Positions 1 through 13,051 of a stretch of 64,000 bases of DNA are shown piece by piece. Origin of the DNA: Pachyseris speciosa (Eukaryota; Cnidaria; Anthozoa; Scleractinia; Pachyseridae); NCBI GenBank assembly GCA_016490735.1, contig JAEMWC010001635.1, positions 56,276 to 120,275 of the forward strand. The letters are read 5' to 3'. The notes beneath the pieces are model-generated. The model did no database searches. It was not told where the DNA came from and was given only the letters and a program-made list of their open reading frames with translations. The position numbers and the translations under genes are program-made. Positions within the stretch are counted from its first letter, which is position 1. Each line of letters opens with the position of its first letter.

Positions 1-428
1 ACATAGACTTCAAAGCGCAATTTCTGTTTTTAATGACACTTATCATCAGCGTATTATTAAACACGAAAGAGCAGTTAGCGGTAACGGACTTATATACCGC
101 ACAGATCACATAGTTTCATGACGGTTTACAATTCTCCTGTGGTATAAGATCGGACATCAGCCTGTAAAGGCGCCTCTGGGAGCCGCTATCAGTCCATATT
201 ACACCAATTACAGCAATTACAGTCCATATTACCCCAATTACAGTCGACTCTGTAATTTGGTTGCTTCCAGCAAGGGTGACTATAAGAAAGTTCTTCATTA
301 GTTAAGTAGGTTGTTACTGTACGCCTGAAGAGCTTAGATAAGACTGCTTTTACAATGAGTTATTTAACTTAATTTAGGATATTAACATATTTATGTAATC
401 CCTTTTTGATGGTCTTTCAAAATTCTAG
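1..428 (+). other. Intron of the receptor kinase gene
   Basis: No coding signal. AT-rich intron sequence ending at the acceptor AG at 427-428. A short repeated run (CCATATTAC..CCAATTACAG) lies at about 193-245. Confidence 0.6.
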
Positions 429-3400
429 TGCGCTCACAGAGACTTGGCTGCTAGAAATGTGCTTCTTGGAGAGGAACTGGTGGCTAAAGTGTCCGATTTT
501 GGTCTTTCTCGTGATATTTACACCGACAATGTGTACGAGAAGAAAACTGGGGTAAGATTTGTCAACAGCTTCTTCAAGAGGGGCGCATTGAATATCATCT
601 TTTATTTCTCGGGACGTAAGGCCACGAGTCAACAAATAGTGACCGTTTTAATTATGTTGTGACCGCGAATTTCGTGCGCATGTGTAAGGCCCCAAAGTAA
701 ACTCCAGATGTTGCTTCTTAATTTAGAGGTAAACAACCACAGCTGACAACGAATATGGATGGCAACTCTCAAAACAGTTTAACGCGCTTTGCTCGTACGT
801 GAACAAAAAGGCCTAGTGCGAACCAAAAAGCAATCCATTAGCCGGATAGTTTTTGAGAATCAGAAAGCATGCGTCCGACTTCTGCATCACAAAAGTATCC
901 CGAGTAAACGCTCATAGAGCGTCTTGTTAACATATAAGCTACCAGCTTCAGAAAATCTAGTATTATATGCAGAAATGGAGCCGGTGTATAATTGCATGCT
1001 ATGTTTTCTCGTTGGTGTATCATCGGTTAAAGTACTGTTTCCCTGGAATGATCCTTTGCATTTATTTGTCGTATTTGCAGGGTAAACTTCCAGCTAAATG
1101 GATGGCGGTGGAATCTCTCGAGCAGGGCATTTACACGAGCCAAAGTGACGTGTAAGTGGTTTATATTCTTTCTGTGTTAAAATCCGAGCAGACATACAGA
1201 CAAAACCATGAAACAGATAGCCTAAAGAATTGACTGACTGACTGACTGGCTGGCTGGCTGACTGCCGGGACTAATTGACTGACTGGCTAACTGAATGGCT
1301 GCTTGACTGACTGACTTGCTGAATCGCTGACTTAAGACGAACTGACTGACTGATTAACTGGCTGGCTGGCTGACTGCCGGGACTAATCGACTGACTGACT
1401 GGTTGACTGACTGACTTGCTGATACGCTGACTTAAGACGAACTCACTGACAGACTGAGTGACTGACTGACTGACTGAGTGACTGAGTGACTGACTGACTG
1501 ATTGGCTGGCTGGCTTACTGCCTGCCTGCCTGTCTGTCTAACGGGCTGGCGGACTGACTGACTGACTGACTGACAGCCTAAAGAACTGACAGAATGGCAG
1601 GCTGACTGCCGGGACTAATTGACTTATTGACTGAATGGCTGGTTGACTGACTGACTTACTGAATCGCTGACTTAAGACGAACTGACTGACTGAGTAGTGA
1701 ATGACTCTAAAGAAATAAAGACTTAAACTGAATAACTGGGCGTAGCTGAAACAGGGACACTGAGGCACTGACTGAATGAACGACTGATTAGACTGACTGA
1801 CTGAGCTGACTGACTGATGCTGAATCGCGGCTGACTGTAAGGGACTGAATGCTGACTGACTGACTGACTGTGATGTGCTACTTACTGACTGGCTTGCTGG
1901 GACTGAACTGACTGACTGAATGAACGACTGACTGACTGACTGACTGGCTGGCTGGCTGGCTGGCTGCTGACTGAGACTGACTGACTGACTGGCTGGCTGG
2001 CTGACTGCCGGAACTAATTGACTTACTGACTGGCTGACTGAATGGCTGGTTGACTGACTGACTTGCTGAATCGCTGACTAAAGACGAACTGACTGACTGA
2101 GTGACTAGCTGGCTGGCTGGCTTACTGCCTGCCTGCCTGCCTACCTGCCTGCCTGCCTGTCTGTCTGACTGACTGGCGGACTGACTGACTGACTGACTGA
2201 CTGACTGAATGGCTGACTGAATGGCTGAATGGCCGGCTGACTGAATGGCTGACTGTATGACAAACTGACTAACTGCTGAATGGTTGGTTTAGTGATTGAC
2301 TGACTGACTGACTGACTGACTGACTGACTGACTGACTGACTGACTGACTGGCTGCCTGCTTGTTCAATGCCGGACGGATGGACTGACTGGCTAGCTGGGT
2401 AATTGACTAACTGGCTAATTGACGGACCAGCTGACTTACTGACTGTCTACCTGGCTGGCTGCTAGGTCAGACAGACTGGCTAATTGACGGATGGACGGAC
2501 AGCAAGCAGCAAGCGAGTGAATTTATCTTCTGATAAAAACAAAATAGAACGACATGTTTCCTTCCTTGTTCCTCAGGTGGTCGTTTGGGGTTCTCCTTTG
2601 GGAAATCGAAACTGGAGGTAAGTTTGGCAACTCATCTTTGCAGTCTCTACTTTATTTTACACCCACACTTACTTGTTTGATGTTGCTATTGTCATCGCCT
2701 TTGTCGTTATTGTTGTGGTTGCAATTGTATCTACTTTCCCTCATTTGACAGGCTGTGCTCCGTACGCTGGAATGGTTGTAAGTGAGTTACTCGACAAACT
2801 GAAAGAAGGAAGTCGGTTGGAAAAGCCTCGATACTGCAGCGACGAGCTGTAAGTAGAACTCGAAAAAGTATGAATTTAAACGATTCTGTCCATGACCTAT
2901 CGAATGTCGCGAGGGCCTGTTTATTGCGTGTTGGCTGCGTGGGCTGCATCGTAGAAATACTGGGAACAAGTTGAGAGGGTAAAAGCTTCTGAAAATCAAA
3001 CTGTGCACTTGTCAAGGGCTTTTTTTCAATTTTTTTTGTTTTGTTGTCTCCTCTTTGTTTGTTTCGCTGTTTGTTTGTTTTTGTTTTCTTTTTTGGTTGT
3101 TTTTTTTTTTTTGGGGGGGTGGGTGGGGAGGTGGGGGTATTGATAATAGACACCTTTCGAGAGACCATTTTCTTACATTTTAAAATGAAACTAGGTGCCA
3201 AATCTTCTCTGGAGGAAGTAGTAAATCTCTATTTACTTGTAAATAAAACGAGGCAGCTGCGTAAAAGGTAAAAGAAAACCTTTAGTACCAATGATCTTGT
3301 TACTTTTGAAGAGCACCGAGTAATTGGGAGAATTTTTCAAAAAGTGTCCGCTCACCAAAAGTGTGTGGGCTTGGCGAGCACGATCCAGCTAAATAGTGGT

Positions 3401-5546
3401 TAACAGAAATGACAATCACTTTACCCTCACGTCACTAATTTAAGGCGGAGTTGACTATTAGCCGGGGAGGATGCGAGACTATAAATTAAATGCACGAATA
3501 GTTTTAATCACGGTTGTTAGTATATTTAGGATATTTTTAATTTTTATACTTAGCTCACGCCCCTACTGGAAACCAGCTATTGTTTTGTTACATTGTTGAA
3601 TAGGCTAGCGTGATAAAATAAAGTTCTTATCTATCTACACTATGGGAGAGCTTTTTTTTTGTTTTGTCTTGGGGGGGGGGGAGGGTGAGGGGCTATTCTG
3701 GTTACGCCTGTTTCCTGTTTATGAATAAGGGAATACGCGGAAGTTGGCAGAGGCGACCAGAGTGCAACGTGGAAATGAGTCACGTTCAAAGCGGGCCGCG
3801 TACGATTTTCCCGCCAAAACTCTGCCAATTAAGAGATCAGGGGCGTAGCTACCTGAAGGCTTAGACGCGCGTGCGTACCGAAAAAGACGAAAATTGAAAA
3901 AAAAATGTAATTTCGGTTTATTTTTCTTGGTGAAGGGGTAATTTGGAAAAATCTTGGCTACGACCCTGAAGATCGCATATTCTGCACATTCCGATTAATC
4001 CAAATTCTGTTCATTCTGCTATGGAGAACAGAACAACTGAAATGTTTTTCTGTTGATTACGAAAACAGGACATAAATACTTTAATTCGAATATTCCTGTT
4101 CTGGTATAGTCCCGAAATTAACACCCTTTCTCAAACTTCGCTTTCGCTCGCCAGGTATTCGGTGATGCTTCGTTGCTGGAATGCAAACCCAAAGAAGAGA
4201 CCAACGTTTGACGAGCTGAGCGATGAGCTCCATCGAATGCACAGACAAGGAATCGTAAGTCGTCTCCTCAAAATAAGTAGCAAGTACTTACTTTAGAAAG
4301 TATGGGGAGACTGGAACGAGTGAGGGACTGTGGATTTTGTAGCCGCTAAAGTAGGTCCTGTTAAGTCTACTTTAACCAAAACAACATTCCACTCACAATA
4401 CACTTTCTTGGGAGGGAACTAAGTCCAAAGAGCCCCATGTTTTATTAGGTTCCCTCGCCATTTTTTTTTCTTTCTGTCCTATCTGTTCTTTTTTTTTTAT
4501 GTTAACCATTGCAATTTCTGTGTATTAATAATTTTAATTTATTAATCATTCAAGTTCATTGTGTGTGGCAGATAATAAATAAATAAATAACACTATCATC
4601 GTCATCATCATCGTCGTCATCATCATCATCATCTTCGTCATCATCGTCATCGTCATCGTCATCATCATCATCACCTTCGTCATCATCATCATCTTCATCA
4701 TCGTCATCACCTTCGTCATCATCGTCATCATCATCATTTTCGTCATCATCATCATCATCTTCGTCACCATCGTTATCGTCACCGCCATCATCATCGTCGT
4801 CATCATCTTCGTCATCATCTTCGTCATCATCATCGTCATCATCATCATTCTTCTTCTTCTTATCATCATCATCATCACACTACTACTACCACTTGTGGCA
4901 ATTCGCTGTCAACTCAAACCATTCCACAATCCCTCACTCTTGTCAGCGTCTTCGTAATTTCTGGGAGGGGGATAATTGGTTTTCGTCTAACAGCGAGAAT
5001 AATCAGCCTCGAGGTTTGTTTTATCTATCCATGCCAAAGGTTGAAGCAGAGCACGTAGGGCGCGGTTCTCATCATATATTAGACGAAAACAGAATCCATT
5101 AATTGTCTTATTAAGCCGCAGCAATTTGTACCTATTTCCACAATCAGGCTTTTTTTGTGCACCATTTGACTTGAAATCTTTTGTTTTTCTCTATTCAAGA
5201 TATTTTTTTAATTGATTTTTTTTACTTGATTGACGAAACAACAATTTATGACAGTCCAATCAAAAGATATGACAAATATCTTTTCCCGTGCTCACAGTTC
5301 CGGATCTCTGCTCTTTTCCCGCGCTTGGGCAGTAAAACGCGCGGATATAACTAAGTCCGTTTCTTAAAGTCGAGATCTCAAAGTCGGCTCAAAAGGGGTA
5401 TATACATAAATACATAAATAGAGGTGTTATAAACGTCGATGAAAATGGCCGTTTTGTTTTTCTTTAAGGAATATTTGGCTCCTGAGGATTTCAAACTGGA
5501 ACCCAATTACGTAAATACTTCAGTGGAAAACGTCTCTATGGCTTGA
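429..5546 (+). CDS. Receptor tyrosine kinase, 3' part (catalytic loop to stop)
   Basis: Six exons: 429-551, 1081-1151, 2577-2617, 2752-2848, 4155-4254, 5469-5546. All are bounded by AG/GT and add up to an open frame ending in TGA. Exon 1 opens with the catalytic loop (HRDLAARN), then the DFG motif and an activation loop with two tyrosines ([13 protein letters not shown]). Exon 2 has the tyrosine-kinase [10 protein letters not shown] motif, exons 3-4 [10 protein letters not shown] and the G-rich PYAGM segment, and exon 5 the [12 protein letters not shown] block that closes the C-lobe. Exon 6 is a 25-residue tail with one tyrosine. This is the intracellular half of a membrane receptor that phosphorylates proteins on tyrosine; ligand-binding and transmembrane exons lie before the window. 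Within the family it looks closest to the RET/FGFR type (inference from memory). All key residues in the visible part are present. Confidence 0.9.
1227..2500. repeat. Degenerate ACTG tetranucleotide array in intron
   Basis: About 1.25 kb of GACT/ACTG repeats with GGCT variants, almost filling the intron between kinase exons 2 and 3. Higher-order repeats are visible: a CTGCCGGGACTAAT block recurs near 1263, 1374, 1606 and (variant) 2006. Arrays of the same tetranucleotide recur at 18.3, 23.3, 23.8 and 47.3 kb. Confidence 0.9.
2849..4154. other. Kinase intron with homopolymer tracts
   Basis: Intron between kinase exons 4 and 5. It has T-rich and G-rich runs near 3005-3140 and 3650-3690 and a TTTTCCCGCC motif near 3807. 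No coding signal seen. Confidence 0.5.
4590..4882. repeat. ATC/GTC trinucleotide microsatellite
   Basis: Nearly uninterrupted CAT-CGT-type triplets in the intron between kinase exons 5 and 6. Long reading frames here are repeat artefacts. Confidence 0.9.
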
Positions 5547-6500
5547 AATACGCAGCAGCTGCTGCAACCGATCAACCAATCAACCCATCAGGAACAGTTG
5601 GCTAGTGATGGTAGCGATGTCGGTTGTTGAAGAGGGGTGTTGGCTCTGCGAACGGACAGTGGATTGTAAATACATCATCATAAGTGTCCAGTAACTAGCG
5701 CAAGACGTACAGTGACAGTTTAGTTTATGAGACGAAATGTTTTCCCGAGAATTTCGTTAAATAAGCGTAAAAAAAGCCATAACGATTGTCCAGTAACAAG
5801 CGTAAGACTTACAATGACAGATTATTTCACGGGACGAAATATTTCCCGCGAATTTTGTCAAATTACAGAATGAAATGTAATTCGGGAAACGTAAATGGCT
5901 GCATTAGTTAACGAACAAGCCTTGTTTAAGACAAAATGTAGAGTTTTATTCAGTGGGCCCTATTTCCTCTGGTGAGCGGGGGCTCATTTTCAGAATAGCG
6001 GTTGGTAATAAGCCTTTTTATTTTGTGAATAAATTGACATTAGAACTTGTAAAATCATTTGCAGTCAGTAGCTTGCTTTGTTCTTTTGAAAAATCCTTTT
6101 CAAACAACAAGAAATTCGCGGCGAATTTCTCTTGAAAGCCGCCTGTATCAGTAGACATCCTTAAAGTTAAATGTGCAATGGCACCGAATGGCTTAGTAAT
6201 CCTAGCAGAAAAGGCTTTTATTGTGCCTTACTGACCACATGAACGACAACGTAATGCGCGAAGTAATAGTAGCAACAACAATAAAAATGACTCTTGCCAA
6301 GAAAACTTTTATTGTTTTTAAATTTTGTTCAACATTGAATCCTTGACTGAAATATTGAAATACTGCACGCGATTTTTACATTTCCTTGGGAGAGAATGAT
6401 TTTAGTCATTTTCTGTATACGTGGGCGTGGAGACGCGAGATTATGACAGGTCCTCACCTGTGGGATAAATATGGGTTATTGCCCAAGCGTGAGGTCAAGA
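5547..6500. other. Kinase 3' UTR and intergenic sequence
   Basis: Follows the kinase stop codon. An AATAAA occurs at about 6026 and another at about 6280; either could be the polyadenylation signal. A duplicated phrase (GTCCAGTAAC..GCG.AAGAC) appears near 5687 and 5789. No other gene seen. Confidence 0.4.
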
Positions 6501-6508
6501 TGGTGGGA

Positions 6509-6597
6509 TATTGACCAAGTTCTTTTTTGCGTGTTTATGGACCGACACGAAATCGAGGTCCATAAACACGCAAAGGAAGGCGACAAGCTTGGTCAAT
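6509..6597. repeat. Foldback element
   Basis: A perfect 17-bp inverted repeat (6527-6543 with 6557-6573, TTGCGTGTTTATGGACC) sits inside a second pair, TTGACCAAG at 6511 and CTTGGTCAA at 6589. It would form a cruciform and is probably a small non-autonomous transposon. From there to 7068 there is AT-rich sequence and a poly-G tract near 6799, with no gene seen. Confidence 0.65.
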
Positions 6598-7121
6598 AAA
6601 GGATTTATCACATAACTCAAAGGACGCTATAAAAAGACAGTAAAACGCGGGACGAACGGGCTATCCCGAGTAGTCAAGATGGCTCCATCTTGACCTCGCG
6701 GGTAGCCAATCACGGGAGGAGAATGGATTCATCTTGACCGCTGAAAGAGCCAGTCATTTGATAAAGAAAAGATAAACGGCAACAAGAAGGAAAAAAAGGG
6801 GGGGGGGGGGGTAACGTTTTTCCTCAGACTAGAAGACAGTCTGTTTCACGAATGAAGAAGATATTCGCAGTGGTCCCTATTAGATTTTTAACAGCATTGT
6901 GAAGTGTTAAGTTACAAAGATTGACCAAAAGTCATCAATGCAAACATTTTTTTTAACTACTGTATTCGGAACAACATCGCGTTAGTCAACACTTTGCAAA
7001 CCTATATGAGAATGAAAATCATATGTTTGAACTGCGGATTAATGATTAAATATGTGACTGATCATCGCAGTTGTGAACACTACTTATGCAGTAGTGAAAA
7101 TTAAGCCTGAAAAAAAAATTC

Positions 7122-7194
7122 AGGCTTGTACGGGACTCGAACCCACGACCTCTGCGATACCGGTGCAGCGCTCTACCGACTGAGCTAACAAGCC
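7122..7194 (-). tRNA. tRNA-like gene, minus copy
   Basis: The reverse strand folds as a cloverleaf: acceptor GGCTTGT pairs with ACAAGCC, A-box TAGCTCAGTCGG, B-box GGTTCGAGTCC, and a T-run downstream as a Pol III terminator. The seven-base anticodon loop reads CCGGTAT, so the anticodon would be GGT (Thr), but position 33 is C instead of the near-universal T and the last anticodon-stem pair is mismatched. It may be a tRNA-derived repeat instead of a working tRNA gene. It lies inverted relative to the two copies that follow. Confidence 0.55.
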
Positions 7195-7364
7195 ATCTGG
7201 GAGCTGGTCGTTTTGTTGGTTCGTAATATACCCGTGAGTGACGATGATCAGTCACATATTTAATCATTAATCCGCAGTTCAAATATATGATTTTCATATA
7301 ATCATTCTCATATATTAACCACTCACGGGTATTTACGAACCAACACAATGACCAGCTCCCAGAT

Positions 7365-7437
7365 GGCTTGTTAGCTCAGTCGGTAGAGCGCTGCACCGGT
7401 ATCGCAGAGGTCGTGGGTTCGAGTCCCGTACAAGCCT
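7365..7437 (+). tRNA. tRNA-like gene, plus copy 1
   Basis: Same 72-nt core as the minus copy at 7122-7194, with intact acceptor stem, A-box and B-box, and T7 just downstream. The anticodon would be GGT (Thr); C33 makes function doubtful. Confidence 0.55.
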
Positions 7438-7602
7438 GAATTTTTTTCAGGCTTAATTTTCACTACTGCATAAGTAGTGTTCATAACTGCGATGATCAGT
7501 CACATATTTAATCATTAATTCGCAGTTCAAATATATGATTTTCATATATTCATTACCACTCACGGGTATATTACGAACCAACAAAACGACCAGCTCCCAG
7601 AT

Positions 7603-7675
7603 GGCTTGTTAGCTCAGTCGGTATAGCGCGGCACCGGTATCGCAGAGGTCGTGGGTTCGAATCCCGTACAAGCCT
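7603..7675 (+). pseudogene. Degenerate tRNA-like copy 2
   Basis: Third copy of the tRNA-like core. Changes in the D-stem (TATAGCG for TAGAGCG) and anticodon stem (GCGGCACC) weaken the fold; the B-box is kept and a T-run follows. Confidence 0.6.
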
Positions 7676-7775
7676 GATTTTTTTTTTTCACACTTAATTT
7701 TCACTACTGCTTAAGTATTGTTCATAACTGCGATGATGAGTCACATATTTAATACTTTGCAAACCGTTTCACGTA

Positions 7776-9653
7776 TCAGAAACGAAAATCTGGTTACAAA
7801 TGAAATTAGAAACATTTTGATCCTTTTTGTACAAAACTGGTGGAGATTTATGGGAAACAGGAGTATCATGCCAGGTTCCAGCATACGTTTATCATGATTC
7901 TGTATAATTCCGTACTTAATTCTCAATTTTTATACTGAAAAATATAAATGCGACAAATGCCTTTTTTTAGAATAAAATGAAACGTTCGTGCATATACTCA
8001 ACAAATTATATTCCAAACAACAAAGCGTGCAAAATGAAGCCCGTGCAAAAATTCGTCACAGTATAATGGCCCGCTATTGGCTACAGTTTGTAATCCATAT
8101 TCATAGCAAATTTCTAGCGGTGTTTTTAGTTTACCGACATCGTGGCCGAGTGAGGGTCAAAATGTGTAATGGCTGCTTTTCATCGTTTGTCCACCATGAA
8201 GGGACTGAAGAAACAATTAACCCTACAGTTGTACTTCTGTTATTTCAAACCGAAGGTAAGTTACAGTTCTTGTGCCGAGTTTTGTATCAAACGTGACTAA
8301 AAGTAGTTTCAAAATGGCCGAAATTCGTTAGTGAAGTGAATACGTGCACAAGGTTTCGTATTACTCCTGGCTCCCTACCAATGGCGATATAAATTTGTAC
8401 AAATTTTCTTTGTAAAGGAAAATCAGAGCGACGGTTCCGAATTCAGTTTTAACCGATTTATCGTACAACAACGGGATACAGCGGCTTCAGTTCTGCACCG
8501 GCAAGCAGTTTATTTTCAAATGACCGACTTTGGGCCACTTGGCAATTTACTCTTTGACATGAGAAACGGTTAAATTAAAGCACTTAGCTCTCAGTGTATA
8601 GCTATGCCAAAACTGTTTTTTGCGCTGAGGGACACAGAACAATTACACCGAGGAACTGTAAAGCTATGAGAACGGTCGAAAATGTTATCACCAGTTAGCT
8701 CGGAGAACTTTAACAATTGATGCTTAATTTCCACCTTTCCGTTATATTTATAGACTGAAGTTACGAACGTCGAGCGTGAAGAGTGGACGATGGATTGCAC
8801 AAGAAAATCTGAAGTGAATCATCAACAAGCACTGGAGGAAGCTACACTTTGAGGTACTTGAGTAATCCAGCAGATTACAGCACTCTCAACTATCGCACAA
8901 CATTGCATCGTTTTTTTTTCTGTTATTTTTTTTATTCTGACTAGAAATCAAGTTTGAATGTCTTGTTCTGTAAACATATTCGGAGTGACGTATACATTAA
9001 TTTAGTTCCGAGGAAAATCGGTATTTATTTTATAAAACTGTGAAACGTTTTTCTACGCTTGAGTGCTGTGGTATCGATTGCTCAAAGTTCCATTTATTTC
9101 TTGTTGAGTTTTAAGGTAGCACTGTTTTCCGTAATACAAAACGAACTTGCCTATCGCATACCAAAGTATTGAATTGGAAGTAAACACTATTGCCTTTAGT
9201 TTCGAAAGCAGTATTGAAACAATGGCATTCCATATTTCAAGTTAACAAATTCTCATTGGCTCTAATTGTCTGAGGGTTTTAAACACCCCAGGTCGTGAAT
9301 TGAAAAGTATTACGAATTGCAGTGCTACGCTAACGCTGAACAATTTATTGGATGTTAAGAACAGAACATTTGATTTGAAGGGTCTCTCAGTGGAAAAAAA
9401 ATCATTTTGCCAATAGACATCTACTCCGCCAAGTTTGCCATTAAGTCGGTTGTTATCATCCAAAAGTCAGTCAACTAAAATGAGTCGTCAGTATAAGATA
9501 GTTTTATTACAGCAAAAACCTTCCGGATATTCTTGAAAACAAATCGCTCCTGAAACTGAAGTACTAGACTGAAAAAACTATTTGAATGGCGACACACTGT
9601 TTCATGCAGAATCTCAAATGTAAGAACCACTTTGTACGGCAGAGTAAAGATAG
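7776..9653. other. Intergenic, no gene seen
   Basis: AT-rich sequence. Short frames show no codon bias or known motif. No repeat structure recognised. Confidence 0.4.
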
Positions 9654-9816
9654 TAGTTATGCAACTCTTTCGAGTGGTATACCATGGAATATCCCACGAG
9701 TCACTTGTATTTTCTTGGTATACACACGAGCCTTTAGGCGAGTGTGTATGCAGAGAAAATACAAGTAACGAGTGGGATATTCAACGGTATAACACGAGCA
9801 AGGGTTGCATAACTAT
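9654..9816. mobile_element. Foldback MITE
   Basis: Imperfect inverted repeat of about 80-bp arms centred near 9734: AGTTATGCAAC at the left mirrors GTTGCATAACT at the right, and ACTTGTATTTTCT mirrors AGAAAATACAAGT. A second region of related sequence follows to about 10000. Confidence 0.7.
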
Positions 9817-10039
9817 TTTATACCATGCCATAGTGGCCAGCAAGGCCAGCATAAGTGGGAATCTCAACGTATGATGGGAAGGTTGAGTGCGATACCGTTG
9901 AATTACGTTGATTGATGGGAAGGTTTGGTGGAATACTGACGAATATACAACGGCTTTCCTGCATTCTGATTGGCTGTATTTTCTATGGCATGGTATAAAT
10001 CCCTGTAGGAAGTAACACTCGGATCATATAACATTTCTT

Positions 10040-10760
10040 GAAGTGAAAAGTCATAGCGCATAACATACAACACCACCTCAATGACTCTTCTTTGAATGGT
10101 CACACTTAAGGATTTCATCCGCAAAGGCTCAAAACTTAGAGCCACCTTGTACAGCATAATAAACAGCACCACAACTAAGTACTGCTCAGTAGCTTTCATT
10201 TGAATGGTCGTACTTTAGGATTTCATCCACAAACTCAAAATTAAAGTTAGAGCCACCTTGTAGAGTATAATAAACAGTTTCACAGGAAAGTACTGCTCAG
10301 TAGCTTTCATTCGAATGGTCACACTTAAGGACTTCATTCACAGACTCAAAAGGTAGAACCACCTTGTACAGCATAATAAACAGCACCACGGGAAAGTGCT
10401 GCTCAGTAGCTTTCATTTGAATGGTCACACTTTAGGATTTCATTCACAGACTGAAACGTTAGAGTCACCTTGTACAACATAATAAACAGCAACACAGGAT
10501 GGTAGTACCAAATATATTTTGTTTAAGTGGAAACACCTTAGGATTTCATCAGCAGACTCAAAACATAAAACTTTCTTGAACCGGAAGCATAATAAACAGG
10601 GCCGCAAGAAAGCACTGCTTAGTTACTTTTATTTGAATCGCCATTTTAAGATTTCATCCACAGACTCAAAAGTTTCAACACCCCTGTCAGCACCACAGGA
10701 AGAGTGTAGCGCAACCGTTTTTCATTTGAACGATCACAATTTAAGATTTTGCCATGATCA
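10040..10760 (-). repeat. Minisatellite of 106-111-bp units, minus orientation
   Basis: About five to six diverged units carrying CTGCTCAGTAGCTTTCATT, TTAGGATTTCAT and CAGCATAATAAACAG; the anchor recurs at about 10182, 10292 and 10398. The same unit occurs inverted at 13960-14480. Confidence 0.85.
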
Positions 10761-12142
10761 TTAGTGTTCAGGCTCTTTTTTTCGTTTTGAGTTTTGTTAC
10801 ACATGCTTTTCAAACTTTTGATCACAGTTTTGTTTTGTTTTGTTTTTATCTTTCGTCCCGAGTTTCAAGACCTTTCAGTCCTCCACGGAAAAATATTTGG
10901 TAGATTGGTCAGTAAAAACAAACAAAACAAATGAACAACTTTAAAATGAAACATACCAGGAACAAGAATAAGAAATGTTAACTTTGTAAAATTGTTTTCT
11001 GTACTAAACACACGCCTGTTGAACGGTTTAAGAAACGAAAATTGAAATTTCGTAGCCCTCTGCTCCGCATTCGCTCACATTTGGCCAGACCATAGTTACA
11101 GGGAGATCCTTCAAATAGTTGTTCTGTTCTCTTAGTATTTGAGTACAGTTATCAAAACTAGTGTCTGGTTCTATGGGTATTGGGGGGAGAGATTCTGAAT
11201 TGTTATAACTTGTCCAGAATGACCACAACAACACTGAAGACGTGAAATTTTCCCATTTACTTAAAATTATCTTATTTAAACCTCAAATCAACGAGTTTTA
11301 GTTTTTGGTAAATTTATGACAGCACGTAAAAAAGGGTCGACTTTTCTTCACACGAAGGCGAATCGGTGAGAATTTTCCTTCAATGTTGACAACAAATTTT
11401 GGCGCAATTTATTTGATTTGCATTTGAAATTCAGGTCCACGTTTTCGCACCTTTTACGAAGCATTTCAACGTTGTGATGTTCAGTGACTTGGTGACATGA
11501 TTCAATTGTTTTAAATCGAACGTTGAAGGAGTTTGCCGAAGATGTCCGAAACACTGAAGATTCATTTGTCGCACGATCGTCAACTCACATTTTTTTTTTT
11601 GCGAAATTCACTTTAATGATCATTTTCCTTTGTAAATATTAGCTTCTAACTGAGTGCAAGGCTTTTCGATGAACCGAAATAATTTGTTTTTAGCCACCAG
11701 GCACAAGTATGTAAAAGCATCGTAAGCTAAAGGTGTCGTTTGTTATACAAAACATTTATTGAATACGAAAAGTTTAATTGAAATTCGTGCTTCCCAAACT
11801 TTTCAAATTGCAAGAAAGGAAAAGAGCATTGAAAGATGTACAAATACATCCGTTTCTAAATTCTAATCTCGCTTTGATATTTAGAACGGCAGGTTTGTTA
11901 TACACTGTAAGAAGATTGCTTCATATGTTGTTGGTGGTATGCATTTCTATCGCCCCAAAACAGACGAATATTTACAACTCGACAATTTAAGAACCAGACG
12001 TTGAATTTTTGATAACTGTACCACGTAATTATATATGTCGATTGCTACATGATGCAAAAGAAAAGAGCGAAACAGCTTCCAAAACTAAACTGATTATTTT
12101 AGCTGATTTTGTTTTTACACATGCATCGCAATTAAATTTCTT
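10761..12142. other. AT-rich spacer between opposed minisatellites, no gene seen
   Basis: Short frames only, none with recognisable domains. Lies in the interval bracketed by the opposed minisatellite arrays, so it may belong to one large non-autonomous element. Confidence 0.35.
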
Positions 12143-12146
12143 TTAA

Positions 12147-12514
12147 TGGGAACCTCCACTCTTTAATTAAATTGAAGATAAATTGTAGGCAATAATTACT
12201 AGATTTCAAATTTTGTTTTAAAACGTGGATAGCATCATCGCACATATTTTCGCTTTTAAATTTCCCGGGCGCGGCCATTTTGAATTTGATGACGTATAAT
12301 GGTTGCCCTATTGTTTGAAACAAAGGATTTTCTGCATCATTTCGTCATCAAATCCAAAATGGCCGTGCCCGGAAGATTTGAAAGCGGAAATAAGCCATAA
12401 TGATATCGATGTTTTTGTACACTTAAATGCTATATCCACGTTTCAAAATAAAATTTGGAAGATAGTAATTATTTTCAACAATTTAGCGTGAATTTGTAAG
12501 AGTGGAGGTTCCCT
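12147..12514. mobile_element. MITE with TTAA target duplication
   Basis: Terminal inverted repeats GGGAACCTCCACTCTT (12148-12163) and its complement (12498-12513). TTAA stands at both flanks (12143-12146 and 12515-12518). The two arms are mirrored almost throughout, including the GCGGCCATTTT and AAAATGGCCGTG segments. TTAA duplications are left by piggyBac and Kolobok transposases. Confidence 0.8.
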
Positions 12515-13051
12515 TTAAACAAATGCGTTTGTCTTATCATTGACAACAACAGTAAAATTGAAAGCTGTTTTTTTTTTCGTGCAAATTACTACTGAAAATT
12601 GTATAACAAATTTGTTTCGCTTCCCTTATTTGCATCGTGTTAGCAACTTCGTAACAAGGCTGTGACGAGTTTAACTCCATATGCAGATATAATTCTTAAC
12701 GCGATTATAGAACGATTTTTGATGCACCAAAACACTGAAAAAACATTCGCAGCAATTTTTACTCAGAGTTTAAACTTGTCACATTGCCTGTAGTAAAATA
12801 CATTACTTCGTACACGACTGAAAGGCAATTATACGACAAACTTCACTCAACTTTTTTTAATTAATGAAAAAATATAGGCCACGGCAGAACACTTGAGTTT
12901 TTCATTGCCAGTCGTTTACGAGGTCTTTTGGCGGACTTTTGTACTGGTAACTATGTCGTTGTTTTTTTGTGTAGAAAAATTTTAAAAGGGAACCCTTGTC
13001 AATTATTTTGTCGAAATTGTTGCCAGGGGAAACGCTGTGCAAATTTCATTA

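Larger units (their letters stand above)
7069..7770. repeat. Repeat cluster carrying the tRNA-like cores
   Basis: Two direct units about 239 bp apart (starting near 7317 and 7556) and one inverted unit (about 7070-7240) share flanks as well as the tRNA core: GTTCATAACTGCGATGATCA, CACATATTTAATCATTAAT, and an upstream CGAACCAAC..GACCAGCTCCCAGATGG. Shared flanks suggest a repeat family that spreads with its tRNA head. Confidence 0.7.

Noticed and set aside
2731..3201. 156-residue minus frame
   Set aside because: Lies over a kinase exon on the other strand and homopolymer runs; Lys/Thr-rich low complexity.
4546..4878. 110-residue Met/Thr-rich frame on minus
   Set aside because: Read-through of the trinucleotide microsatellite, no stop codons because of the repeat.
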